DNA of 64,000 bases from Qipengyuania soli (GTDB lineage: Bacteria > Pseudomonadota > Alphaproteobacteria > Sphingomonadales > Sphingomonadaceae): the NCBI RefSeq assembly GCF_015529805.1, contig NZ_CP064654.1:2666001-2730000 (forward strand), given 5' to 3'. Position numbers and translations under genes: made by a program. The notes beneath the pieces were generated by a model that worked only from the letters and a program-made list of their open reading frames with translations, ran no database searches and was not told the origin of the DNA. Shown in pieces: positions 8,912-15,164 of the stretch (positions within the stretch are counted from its first letter, which is position 1; every line of letters starts with the position of its first letter).

Positions 8912-9087
8912 CCCTTGCAACCCCGCAAGGCGCAGCCCTTTCCGGGCTTGAGGATTGCCAGCGCGATGCCGGGGAGGAGGACGAGCATCGCATCGCCCGA
9001 GTCGCCGCTGACGGTGCCCTGTGAGACTCCGAAGGCGACGAAGATCATGCTGACTGCGATGGCGCAGACGAGGATCAACCGGTTCAT
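8908..9087 (-). CDS. Small hydrophobic protein, 59 residues, first gene of the XRE operon
   Basis: A short ORF not reported by size-limited gene callers. The ATG at 9087 has AGGGAA about ten bases upstream, and its stop overlaps the next ATG (ATGA at 8908-8911), which supports real translation. The product begins MNRLILVCAIAVSMIFVAFG (one membrane helix), has a short polar loop, a second hydrophobic stretch (AMLVLLPGIALAIL) and a basic Cys-containing tail (KPGKGCALRGCKG). No family is recognised. Four-base overlaps on both junctions of the operon argue for a co-translated three-gene unit. Confidence 0.65.
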   Translation of the reverse strand: MNRLILVCAIAVSMIFVAFGVSQGTVSGDSGDAMLVLLPGIALAILKPGKGCALRGCKG

Positions 9088-9109
9088 TGGTCAAGTTCCC
9101 TTTCTATGG

Positions 9110-9147
9110 TGTAAAGGTTGTTTTACATAGATTCGTGATGATGTCAA
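9110..9147 (-). promoter_or_regulatory. Promoter and operator of the XRE operon
   Basis: On the minus strand a perfect -35 hexamer TTGACA (9147-9142) is followed after 16 bases by TAAAAC (9125-9120) as a possible -10. The -10 lies within an inverted repeat with six-base arms, TGTAAA and TTTACA, at 9110-9115 and 9122-9127. A repressor bound there would block RNA polymerase. The XRE protein encoded by the third gene is the obvious candidate. This is an inference from position and symmetry. Confidence 0.5.
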
Positions 9148-9195
9148 TGTTCCTTGTCATTATGACCATGAACCTTTCCAACCAATGGATTGTTC

Positions 9196-9213
9196 TTGTC
9201 ATCGGGCGGTCAT
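9196..9213 (+). promoter_or_regulatory. Possible PHO box upstream of the PhoD phosphatase
   Basis: TTGTCAT, four bases, CGGTCAT: two seven-base direct repeats with an 11-base period, each one mismatch from the CTGTCAT half-site of PhoB-type operators. It ends 34 bases before the phosphatase start. Phosphate-starvation control of PhoD enzymes is known in other bacteria. No clear -10 box follows, so this is tentative. Confidence 0.35.
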
Positions 9214-9247
9214 CGCGAGAAGGCAGTGGACGGAGAGAGGAGACCCC

Positions 9248-10909
9248 ATGATCGCCACCGAACCGCCGCAGTCTGCACCCCTGGCCGCACTCGATCGCCG
9301 TACCCTGTTCAAGGCGGGCGCCTTCGGCATCGGCCTGGTAGGTCTCCAAGGCACCCTCCACGCGGCAAGCCGGGGCTTCAGCCACGGTGTCGCCAGTGGC
9401 GAACCCGGGGTCGACAAGGTGCTGCTGTGGACGCGCTTCGTCGGCGACCAGTCGACTGCGCTGGAGTTCCAGCTCTCCGAAACGCTCGATTTCGCCACTC
9501 CCGTTTCCGGCGGCAGCGCGATCGCCCAGCCGGAAAACGACTGGTGTGCCAAGGCCTGGGCCGACGGCTTGCGCGCAGGAACATGGTACTATTACCGCTT
9601 CGTCGCGCCCGATGGCTCGATGTCCGATATCGGCCGCACCAAGACGCTGCCCGAGGGCCCGACCGAGAAATTCAGGATGGCGGTGTTCTCCTGCTCGAAC
9701 ATCGGCTTCGGCTGGTTCAACGCTTATGCCCATGCGGCAGCTGCCAACGAGTTCGACTGCGCTTTCCACCTCGGCGACTATTTCTACGAATACGCCCCCG
9801 GCACCTATCCCTCGGCGAACGAGGTCGCGCCGGGTCGCACGGTGTGGCCGCCGCAGGAGCTCGTCCACCTTGCCGATTACCGCGCGCGCTTTGCCGCCTA
9901 TCGCAGCGATCCGGACCTGCGCCGCCTGCATCAGGTCTATCCGCTGATCAGCGTTTGGGACGATCACGAGACTGCCAACGATTCATGGGAAGGCGGCGCG
10001 GAAAACCACCAGCCCGCCAGCGAAGGCGAATGGAGCGTGCGCAAGGCCGCCGCCATCAAGGCCTATCGCGAATGGATGCCGGTGTCGGACGAATCCTGGG
10101 CGAGCTACGAGATCGGCGACCTGGCGACGCTGTTCCGCCTCGAAACGCGCCTGACCGCACGGGCCGAACAATTCTCCTATGGCAAAATCCTGGCCGGAAC
10201 GACCAAGCCCGAGGAAGCGATGGCCGCGCTGTCGGCGTTCAAGGACGGTGCCTGGCGCGATCCCTCGCGCGAACTGCTCGGAATGGCTCAGCAGGGCTGG
10301 CTCGCCGACGGAATGCGACAGTCGGCAGGGGCGGGCAAGCGCTGGCAGGTGCTGGTGCAGCAGGTGCTGATGGGCAGCGTGGCGACTGCGACCAGCCTCA
10401 TCGATGCCCTGCCCGACGACCTGCCCGGCTATATCCGCCAGCGCATCCTTTCGGGCGCGCTCGCTTCCGAGGCGGGCCTCCCGCTCAACATGGACGCATG
10501 GGACGGTTATCCGATGGCGCGGGAGAAGGTGTTGGCAGCGGCGCTCAACGCCAATGCCAATCTCGTCAGTCTCGCCGGCGACACGCACAATGCCTGGGCC
10601 TTCGACCTCGACCTCGACGGGGAACCGGTGGGCGTCGAATTCGGCGGCCATTCGGTGACCTCTCCGGGTTTCGAGAGCTACCTGCCGTTCCTCAAGGCGG
10701 ACACGGTCGAGAGTGCGACGGTGGAACGCAACAAGCAGCTGCGCTGGATGGATTCCTCGCGCCGCGGCTACATGGCGGTCGAACTCACGCCCGATTCCGC
10801 GACGAGCGAATACCGCTTCGTCTCGAGCGTCAAGGAACGGGGCGCAGGGGTCAACGCGACAAAGCGGATATCGAGCCCGCACGGCACCCGCGTGCTCGAC
10901 GTGGGTTGA
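9248..10909 (+). CDS. phoD: Alkaline phosphatase D family protein (PhoD-like), Tat-exported
   Basis: A 553-residue phosphodiesterase/phosphomonoesterase of the PhoD family, predicted to be periplasmic. The ATG at 9248 follows GGAGAGAGGAG. The N-terminus has a twin-arginine signal (DRRTLFKAGAFGIGLVGLQG). An N-terminal beta domain (residues ~40-130, GVASGEPGVDKVLLWTR) precedes the metallophosphatase domain with FSCSNIGFGWFNAY, HLGDYFYEYAPG, WDDHETANDSW and LAGDTHNAWAF, the expected metal ligands. It stands alone, divergent from the XRE operon. A PHO-box-like repeat lies just upstream. The same family includes enzymes active on phospholipids and teichoic acid; the substrate here is not known. 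Confidence 0.92.
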   Translation: MIATEPPQSAPLAALDRRTLFKAGAFGIGLVGLQGTLHAASRGFSHGVASGEPGVDKVLLWTRFVGDQSTALEFQLSETLDFATPVSGGSAIAQPENDWCAKAWADGLRAGTWYYYRFVAPDGSMSDIGRTKTLPEGPTEKFRMAVFSCSNIGFGWFNAYAHAAAANEFDCAFHLGDYFYEYAPGTYPSANEVAPGRTVWPPQELVHLADYRARFAAYRSDPDLRRLHQVYPLISVWDDHETANDSWEGGAENHQPASEGEWSVRKAAAIKAYREWMPVSDESWASYEIGDLATLFRLETRLTARAEQFSYGKILAGTTKPEEAMAALSAFKDGAWRDPSRELLGMAQQGWLADGMRQSAGAGKRWQVLVQQVLMGSVATATSLIDALPDDLPGYIRQRILSGALASEAGLPLNMDAWDGYPMAREKVLAAALNANANLVSLAGDTHNAWAFDLDLDGEPVGVEFGGHSVTSPGFESYLPFLKADTVESATVERNKQLRWMDSSRRGYMAVELTPDSATSEYRFVSSVKERGAGVNATKRISSPHGTRVLDVG

Positions 10910-10933
10910 GAAATTAACCCGCGCGCGCTATCT
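10906..10933 (+). promoter_or_regulatory. Predicted promoter of the thrS leader
   Basis: TTGAGA (10906-10911), a 16-base spacer and CTATCT (10928-10933) form a plausible sigma-70 promoter that overlaps the end of the phosphatase gene. The expected start point, about seven bases after the -10 box, falls at or next to the leader ATG at 10942. The leader transcript would therefore be leaderless, consistent with the absence of any Shine-Dalgarno sequence before that ATG. Confidence 0.45.
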
Positions 10934-10941
10934 CGCCCCGC

Positions 10942-11013
10942 ATGACGCAAGAGCGCATCACTACCACTACCACCACTACCCCGGTCACCCGGGGGCGGTC
11001 GGTCGCGCGCTAA
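10942..11013 (+). CDS. Threonine-rich leader peptide of thrS, 23 residues
   Basis: A 24-codon ORF, ATG to TAA, whose residues 7-13 are seven consecutive threonines (codons ACT and ACC, 10960-10980). Nine of the 23 residues are threonine. It sits between the phosphatase gene and thrS on the coding strand and is followed at once by alternative hairpins. This is the classic form of a regulatory leader peptide that senses charged tRNA(Thr). No Shine-Dalgarno sequence precedes it, and a promoter is placed so that the mRNA may begin with this AUG, as is known for the trpL leader of Sinorhizobium. The same bases read as a His/Tyr-rich peptide in another frame, which has no start here and is not meaningful. 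Confidence 0.8.
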   Translation: MTQERITTTTTTTPVTRGRSVAR

Positions 11014-11071
11014 GCGAACCGCCGCCGCCCGGTTTCGGGCGGTGGGCGTTTCCTCCCGAAACCTGATTTTC
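10991..11071 (+). promoter_or_regulatory. Transcription attenuator of thrS (alternative stem-loops)
   Basis: Three mutually exclusive pairings are visible. Region 1:2 is GGCGGT (10994-10999) with ACCGCC (11018-11023). Region 2:3 is a ten-base-pair stem, 11022-11031 with 11036-11045, around a GTTT loop. Region 3:4 is GGTTTCGGG (11031-11039) with CCCGAAACC (11055-11063), followed by TGATTTTCT. A ribosome stalled on the threonine codons (10960-10980) would leave region 2 free to form 2:3 and allow read-through. A ribosome reaching the stop at 11011 would cover region 2 and let the 3:4 terminator form. Low charged tRNA(Thr) would thus raise thrS expression. Folding energies have not been computed. 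Confidence 0.75.
11031..11071 (+). terminator. Intrinsic terminator hairpin of the thrS attenuator
   Basis: The nine-base-pair perfect stem GGTTTCGGG/CCCGAAACC with a 15-base loop is followed by a short T-rich tract (TGATTTTCT). It lies 99 bases before the thrS ATG and within the transcript, which makes sense only if it is conditional. It shares bases 11031-11039 with the competing antiterminator stem. Confidence 0.65.
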
Positions 11072-11169
11072 TCGCAAACGCCGCTTCAAGCGCGCGCTCC
11101 CTTGTGCCATGGCGCGCGGCAACGGGCGAGGGTCTAGGCTTCGCGCCAAGCAAACGGACGACGAGTAAC

Positions 11170-13167
11170 ATGACGGAACTACTCAAGATCAGCCTGCCCG
11201 ACGGTTCGGTGCGCGAAATGGAACGCGGCAGCACGCCCGCGGACGTCGCCGCGGCCATCGGGCCGGGCCTCGCCAAGGCGGCCATCGCGGCGCGCGTGGA
11301 CGGCGAACTGCGCGACATCAACCGCCCCTTTGAAGGCGATGCCGAACTCGCGCTCGTCACCAGCCGTGACGAGGAAGACGCGCTTGAACTGGCGCGTCAC
11401 GACTTCGCCCATGTCCTCGCCGAAGCAGTGCAGGCGCTGTGGCCCGGAACGCAGATCACCTTCGGTCCGGCGACCGACGACGGCTTCTATTACGACGTGA
11501 AGGCGCCCGAGGGCCGCGAGCCGTTCGGCATGGATGATTTGCCCGCGATCGAGGAAAAGATGCGCGAGATCATCCGCGCCGACAAGCCGCTGACGCGCGA
11601 GGTCTGGAGCCGCCAGCAGCTCATCGACAAGTGGGAAGCCGACGGCGAGGTCTTCAAGGCCGAGTGGGCGCGCGAACTGCCCGAGGGCGAGGAACTGACG
11701 GTCTACCGCTCGGGCGACGACTGGCTCGACATGTGCCGCGGGCCGCACCTCGCGAGCACGGGCAAGCTCGACCCGCAGGCCTTCAAGCTGATGCGCGTCG
11801 CCGGTGCCTATTGGCGCGGCGACCAGCGCAACCCGCAGCTGACGCGCATCTACGGTACGGGCTGGCTCAACAAGAAGCAGCTCGACGCCCACCTCCACCG
11901 ACTGGAAGAGGCCGCCAAGCGCGACCACCGCAAGCTGGGCCGCGAGATGAACCTGTTCCATTTGCAGGAAGAGGCGCACGGCTCGGTCTTCTGGCACCCG
12001 CAAGGCTACGTCATCTACCGCATGCTGGAGGACTATATCCGCCGTGCGGTGCAGGGCGCCGATTGTCGCGAGGTCAAGACGCCGCAGGTGATGGACGCGC
12101 GCCAGTGGGAGAAGTCCGGCCACTGGGGCAAGTATCGCGAGAACATGTTCGTCATCCCCGACGAGGTGCCCAACACCGAGGACGAAGGTCCGATCGTCTC
12201 CGACGCCGCCGAATGGATGGCGCTGAAGCCAATGAACTGCCCCGCGCACGTCCTCATCTTCAAGCAGGGCATCAAGTCCTACCGCGACCTGCCGCTGCGC
12301 CTTGTCGAGAATGGCTGCTGCCACCGCAACGAACCACATGGAGCGCTTCACGGCCTCATGCGCGTGCGCCAGTTCACGCAGGACGACGGCCACATATTCT
12401 GCCGCGAGGACCAGATCGTCGAAGAGGTACGCAACTTCTGTGAACTGGCCGACAAGGTCTACAAGGACTTCGGTTTCACCTACGCGGTGAAGCTTGCCCT
12501 GCGCCCCGAACAGCGTTTCGGTTCGGACGAGGACTGGGACAAGGCCGAGAACGAACTGCGGCAAGCAGTGATCGACGCCGGCCTCGCGACCGAGGAATAC
12601 GGCTGGGAGGAACTGCCGGGCGAAGGCGCTTTCTATGCGCCGAAGCTCGAATGGCACCTGACCGATGCCATCGGCCGTACCTGGCAGGTCGGCACGATCC
12701 AGTCGGACCGCGTCCTGCCCGAGCGTCTCGATGCGAGTTACATCGGCGAGGACGGTGAACGCCACCGTCCGGTGATGCTGCACAGGGCGATTTTCGGCTC
12801 TTATGAGCGCTTCATAGGCATCCTGATCGAGCATTTCGCCGGTCGCCTGCCGACCTGGCTCGCTCCGACGCAGGCTGTGGTGGCGACGATCGTCTCGGAC
12901 GCGGACGGCTACGCGAAGGAGGTCGAGGCCAAGCTCGAAGCGGCGGGTATCCGCGTCGCCGCCGACCTGCGCAACGAGAAGATCAACTACAAGGTTCGCG
13001 AACATTCGCTCGCCAAGGTCCCGCACATGCTGGTCGTCGGCATGCGCGAGGCAGAGGAGGGCACGGTCGCGGTCCGCACGCTCGGCGAACAGCACCAGAA
13101 GGTGATGAGCCTCGACGAGGCGATCGCCATGCTCAAGGCCGAGGCGACCCCGCCCGACCTGCGCTGA
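11170..13167 (+). CDS. thrS: Threonine--tRNA ligase
   Basis: Charges tRNA(Thr) with threonine; cytoplasmic, essential. The 665-residue product starts at the ATG at 11170 ([18 protein letters not shown]), beginning the TGS domain. An upstream in-frame GTG at 11104 would add 22 poorly conserved residues. Then come the editing-type second domain ([17 protein letters not shown], an HxxxH-type site), the class II catalytic core (motif 2 region [41 protein letters not shown] with the zinc cysteine) and a C-terminal anticodon domain from about residue 560. The spacing of the ribosome site is poor (GGACGACGAG). Upstream lies the threonine leader and attenuator, so expression is probably controlled by tRNA charging. 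The TSUP gene follows after 18 bases. Confidence 0.98.
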   Translation: MTELLKISLPDGSVREMERGSTPADVAAAIGPGLAKAAIAARVDGELRDINRPFEGDAELALVTSRDEEDALELARHDFAHVLAEAVQALWPGTQITFGPATDDGFYYDVKAPEGREPFGMDDLPAIEEKMREIIRADKPLTREVWSRQQLIDKWEADGEVFKAEWARELPEGEELTVYRSGDDWLDMCRGPHLASTGKLDPQAFKLMRVAGAYWRGDQRNPQLTRIYGTGWLNKKQLDAHLHRLEEAAKRDHRKLGREMNLFHLQEEAHGSVFWHPQGYVIYRMLEDYIRRAVQGADCREVKTPQVMDARQWEKSGHWGKYRENMFVIPDEVPNTEDEGPIVSDAAEWMALKPMNCPAHVLIFKQGIKSYRDLPLRLVENGCCHRNEPHGALHGLMRVRQFTQDDGHIFCREDQIVEEVRNFCELADKVYKDFGFTYAVKLALRPEQRFGSDEDWDKAENELRQAVIDAGLATEEYGWEELPGEGAFYAPKLEWHLTDAIGRTWQVGTIQSDRVLPERLDASYIGEDGERHRPVMLHRAIFGSYERFIGILIEHFAGRLPTWLAPTQAVVATIVSDADGYAKEVEAKLEAAGIRVAADLRNEKINYKVREHSLAKVPHMLVVGMREAEEGTVAVRTLGEQHQKVMSLDEAIAMLKAEATPPDLR

Positions 13168-13185
13168 CACGCGGCGTAGCGGCAG

Positions 13186-13926
13186 GTGGAAATCGCGGGC
13201 TTCGCATTGTGGCAGGTGGGGATTGCACTCGTCGCAACCTTCGCCTCCGCCTATGTGCGCGGCCTCGCGGGCTTCGGGCTGGCCATCCTGCTGGTACCGG
13301 TCCTCGCGCTGGCGCTGAAGCCGGTCGAGGCGGTTCTGATCGCCAATGTGCTTGGCCTGACCATCGGTCTCACCGAAATCCGCCACCTCATCAGGACGGC
13401 AGAGAAGTCGGCGTTCCACATTGCGGGTATCGTGATCCTGACCACGGCTCCGGGCATGGCAGTGCTCGCGATCACGCCTGCGCCTGTTGCACGTTTCCTC
13501 ATCGCGCTGGTCGCGCTTTCCGCATTCATCGCGGTTCTTCTACCTCCGCGGGCACCGGAGATGCCGGGCAGGATAAACACGCTGCTGACCGGCGTCGCGA
13601 GCGGATTGCTGACCGGCTTTGCAGGAATGCCCGGCCCGCCGGTGGTGCCCTATTACGTCGGCCGAGCCATCCCGCGCGAAGTCGCCAAGGCGTCGATGGT
13701 GCTGGTTTTCACTGCCGCATCGAGCGCAGGCATCGCTTCCGGCGTAGCCTTGGGCACGATGCACTGGCGCCTGCTGCTGCTCGCTCTGGCGCTGTTTCCG
13801 GTTGTTCTGGTCGGCAATGCACTGGGACGTCGCGCACTCGGCAAGATCAGCGACCGGGCCTGGCGCATTTTCGCGGCCGTTGTACTGGGTGCCGCGTCGT
13901 TCGCGGCGCTTCTCAAGCTTATCTGA
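13186..13926 (+). CDS. TSUP-family (TauE/SafE) membrane transporter
   Basis: A 246-residue polytopic inner-membrane protein. The GTG at 13186 is the only good start after the thrS stop. The two-fold repeat typical of the TauE/SafE family is visible: YVRGLAGFGLAILLVPVLAL near the N-terminus and GVASGLLTGFAGMPGPPVVPYYV at mid-length. Seven or eight helices are expected. Family members move sulfite, sulfonates or other organic anions, but nothing here fixes the substrate. It may be co-transcribed with thrS by read-through. No terminator is visible on its own strand; the hairpin downstream has its T-run on the other strand. Confidence 0.85.
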   Translation: MEIAGFALWQVGIALVATFASAYVRGLAGFGLAILLVPVLALALKPVEAVLIANVLGLTIGLTEIRHLIRTAEKSAFHIAGIVILTTAPGMAVLAITPAPVARFLIALVALSAFIAVLLPPRAPEMPGRINTLLTGVASGLLTGFAGMPGPPVVPYYVGRAIPREVAKASMVLVFTAASSAGIASGVALGTMHWRLLLLALALFPVVLVGNALGRRALGKISDRAWRIFAAVVLGAASFAALLKLI

Positions 13927-13936
13927 CGTGCCCAAG

Positions 13937-13970
13937 AAAAAAGCCGTCCCCTCATGACAGGGAACGGCTT
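13937..13970 (-). terminator. Intrinsic terminator for minus-strand transcription
   Basis: On the minus strand AAGCCGT and ACGGCTT form a stem with an inner CCCT/AGGG pairing, followed directly by six T residues. It would end a transcript coming from the 43-codon ORF and agmatine deiminase side, and stop it from running into the TSUP gene. Confidence 0.75.
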
Positions 13971-13997
13971 GAACTAGGGTATTTGTATTCCAGCGGG

Positions 13998-14129
13998 CTA
14001 GAGCGGCAGGAAAGGTCCTGCAGCCACCAGCGCGAGGGCCGAACCGCACACGATCGCAACACGTGCCATTTCTTCCGCCAGGCGAGCGGGAGCGAAATGG
14101 GTGCGAGCGAGGGCGATTGCCTGGGCCAT
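13998..14129 (-). CDS. Possible small membrane peptide, 43 residues
   Basis: A short ORF between the agmatine deiminase gene and a strong terminator on the same strand. The product has a basic/polar N-terminal half (MAQAIALARTHFAPARLAEE) and a hydrophobic C-terminal half (VAIVCGSALALVAAGPFLPL), like one-helix small membrane proteins. The ATG at 14129 has only a weak purine-rich site (CGAGAATGGG) upstream. An AT-rich stretch at 14140-14170 could be a promoter. The terminator 28 bases after its stop supports an expressed unit here, but the ORF itself is unproven. Confidence 0.4.
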   Translation of the reverse strand: MAQAIALARTHFAPARLAEEMARVAIVCGSALALVAAGPFLPL

Positions 14130-14187
14130 GGACCCATTCTCGACCGATTATGCTAACGAAAAGTTAACGCGTCGGTTCCCGCACAAA

Positions 14188-15156
14188 TCAGACTGACGGC
14201 ATTTGTTGGCTGGCGCAATGGAATCCGCCGCCTCCAGCCAGCACTGCGTCCCCTGGCAGACCGATGGTCGCCCGGTCCGGAAACAGCTCCGCGATTGCTG
14301 CCACGCCGTCTCCGTCGTGCGGGCTGCCAAAGGTCGGCACCACCACGAGATGGCTCGTGATCGCAAAATTGGCATAGCTGGCGGGTTCGATCCGGTCGCC
14401 GCTGGTGATGAGGCCGGGCGAGGGAATTTCCTTCGCGATCACGCCCGCCTCCTCGGCCCGCTGCCTGGCGTCGGCATAGATCGCGGCATTCGGGTCATCG
14501 CTGCCCGTCGCTCTCGGCAGGCACAGCGTGTTTGGCGCCACGAAGCGGGCGAGGTTGTCGACATGGCCGTCGGTGTGGTCGTTGATCAGGCCTTCGCCGA
14601 GCCACAACACTCGGTCGAAGCCGAGGTTTGATTTCAGCCGCGCCTCGATCTCCTCGCGCGACAGTTGCGGGTTGCGGTTGGGATTGAGCAGGCACTGCTC
14701 GGTCGTCGCGACGAGCCCCGTACCGTCTCCGTCGATCGCGCCGCCCTCAAGGATCCAGTCGCAAGTCGTGACCGGCAGGCCGGCATCGCGCGCGAGTTCG
14801 GCACCGATCGTCTGGTCTCCGTCCATCAGATACTTGCCACCCCAGCCGTTGAACCCGAAGCGTCGGGCACTGCCGTCGCCGAGCACCAGCGGCCCGGTGT
14901 CGCGCAGCCAGACGTCGCCGTAGCGGCGTCGCTCCAGCTTCACTCCGCCGGTGACCAGCGAACGCGCCCGCGCTTCGTTGACCGCATCGCGAACCAGAAG
15001 GCGCACCTCCTGCCCGCTTTCGGCCACCGCACTGGCGAAAGCCGCAATCTGCTCCTGCGCGCGCGGGAGCACTTCAGGCCATTCGTCGGCGTCATGCGGG
15101 AAGCCGATCCACAGCCAGTCCTGCTTCGCCCATTCGGGCGGCATCATCGCAGCCAT
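14188..15156 (-). CDS. aguA: Agmatine deiminase family protein
   Basis: Hydrolyses agmatine to N-carbamoylputrescine and ammonia (or a closely related guanidino substrate); cytoplasmic. The 322-residue length is a little shorter than classical AguA (about 360). The pentein-fold catalytic residues are present: WLRDTGP (Asp), NGWGGKY, EGGAIDGDG (Glu), HTDGHVDNLARF (His) and the final GGGGFHCASQQ with the nucleophile cysteine. It starts at the ATG at 15156, eight bases after the stop of the M28 peptidase gene, so the two are probably one transcript. No carbamoylputrescine amidase gene lies beside it, so the pathway partner is elsewhere or absent. Confidence 0.9.
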   Translation of the reverse strand: MAAMMPPEWAKQDWLWIGFPHDADEWPEVLPRAQEQIAAFASAVAESGQEVRLLVRDAVNEARARSLVTGGVKLERRRYGDVWLRDTGPLVLGDGSARRFGFNGWGGKYLMDGDQTIGAELARDAGLPVTTCDWILEGGAIDGDGTGLVATTEQCLLNPNRNPQLSREEIEARLKSNLGFDRVLWLGEGLINDHTDGHVDNLARFVAPNTLCLPRATGSDDPNAAIYADARQRAEEAGVIAKEIPSPGLITSGDRIEPASYANFAITSHLVVVPTFGSPHDGDGVAAIAELFPDRATIGLPGDAVLAGGGGFHCASQQMPSV

Positions 15157-15164
15157 CGTGGTTC

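Noticed and set aside
10713..11066. ORF with a His/Tyr-rich stretch before thrS
   Set aside because: The His/Tyr run is the threonine leader read in another frame; the Thr frame has its own start and stop and fits the attenuator.
11104..11169. GTG start 22 codons upstream of the thrS ATG
   Set aside because: The ATG at 11170 matches the family N-terminus (TGS domain); the extension has no conserved look.
11179..13419. 746-codon minus-strand ORF over thrS
   Set aside because: Antisense shadow of thrS with no family features; thrS motifs are unambiguous.
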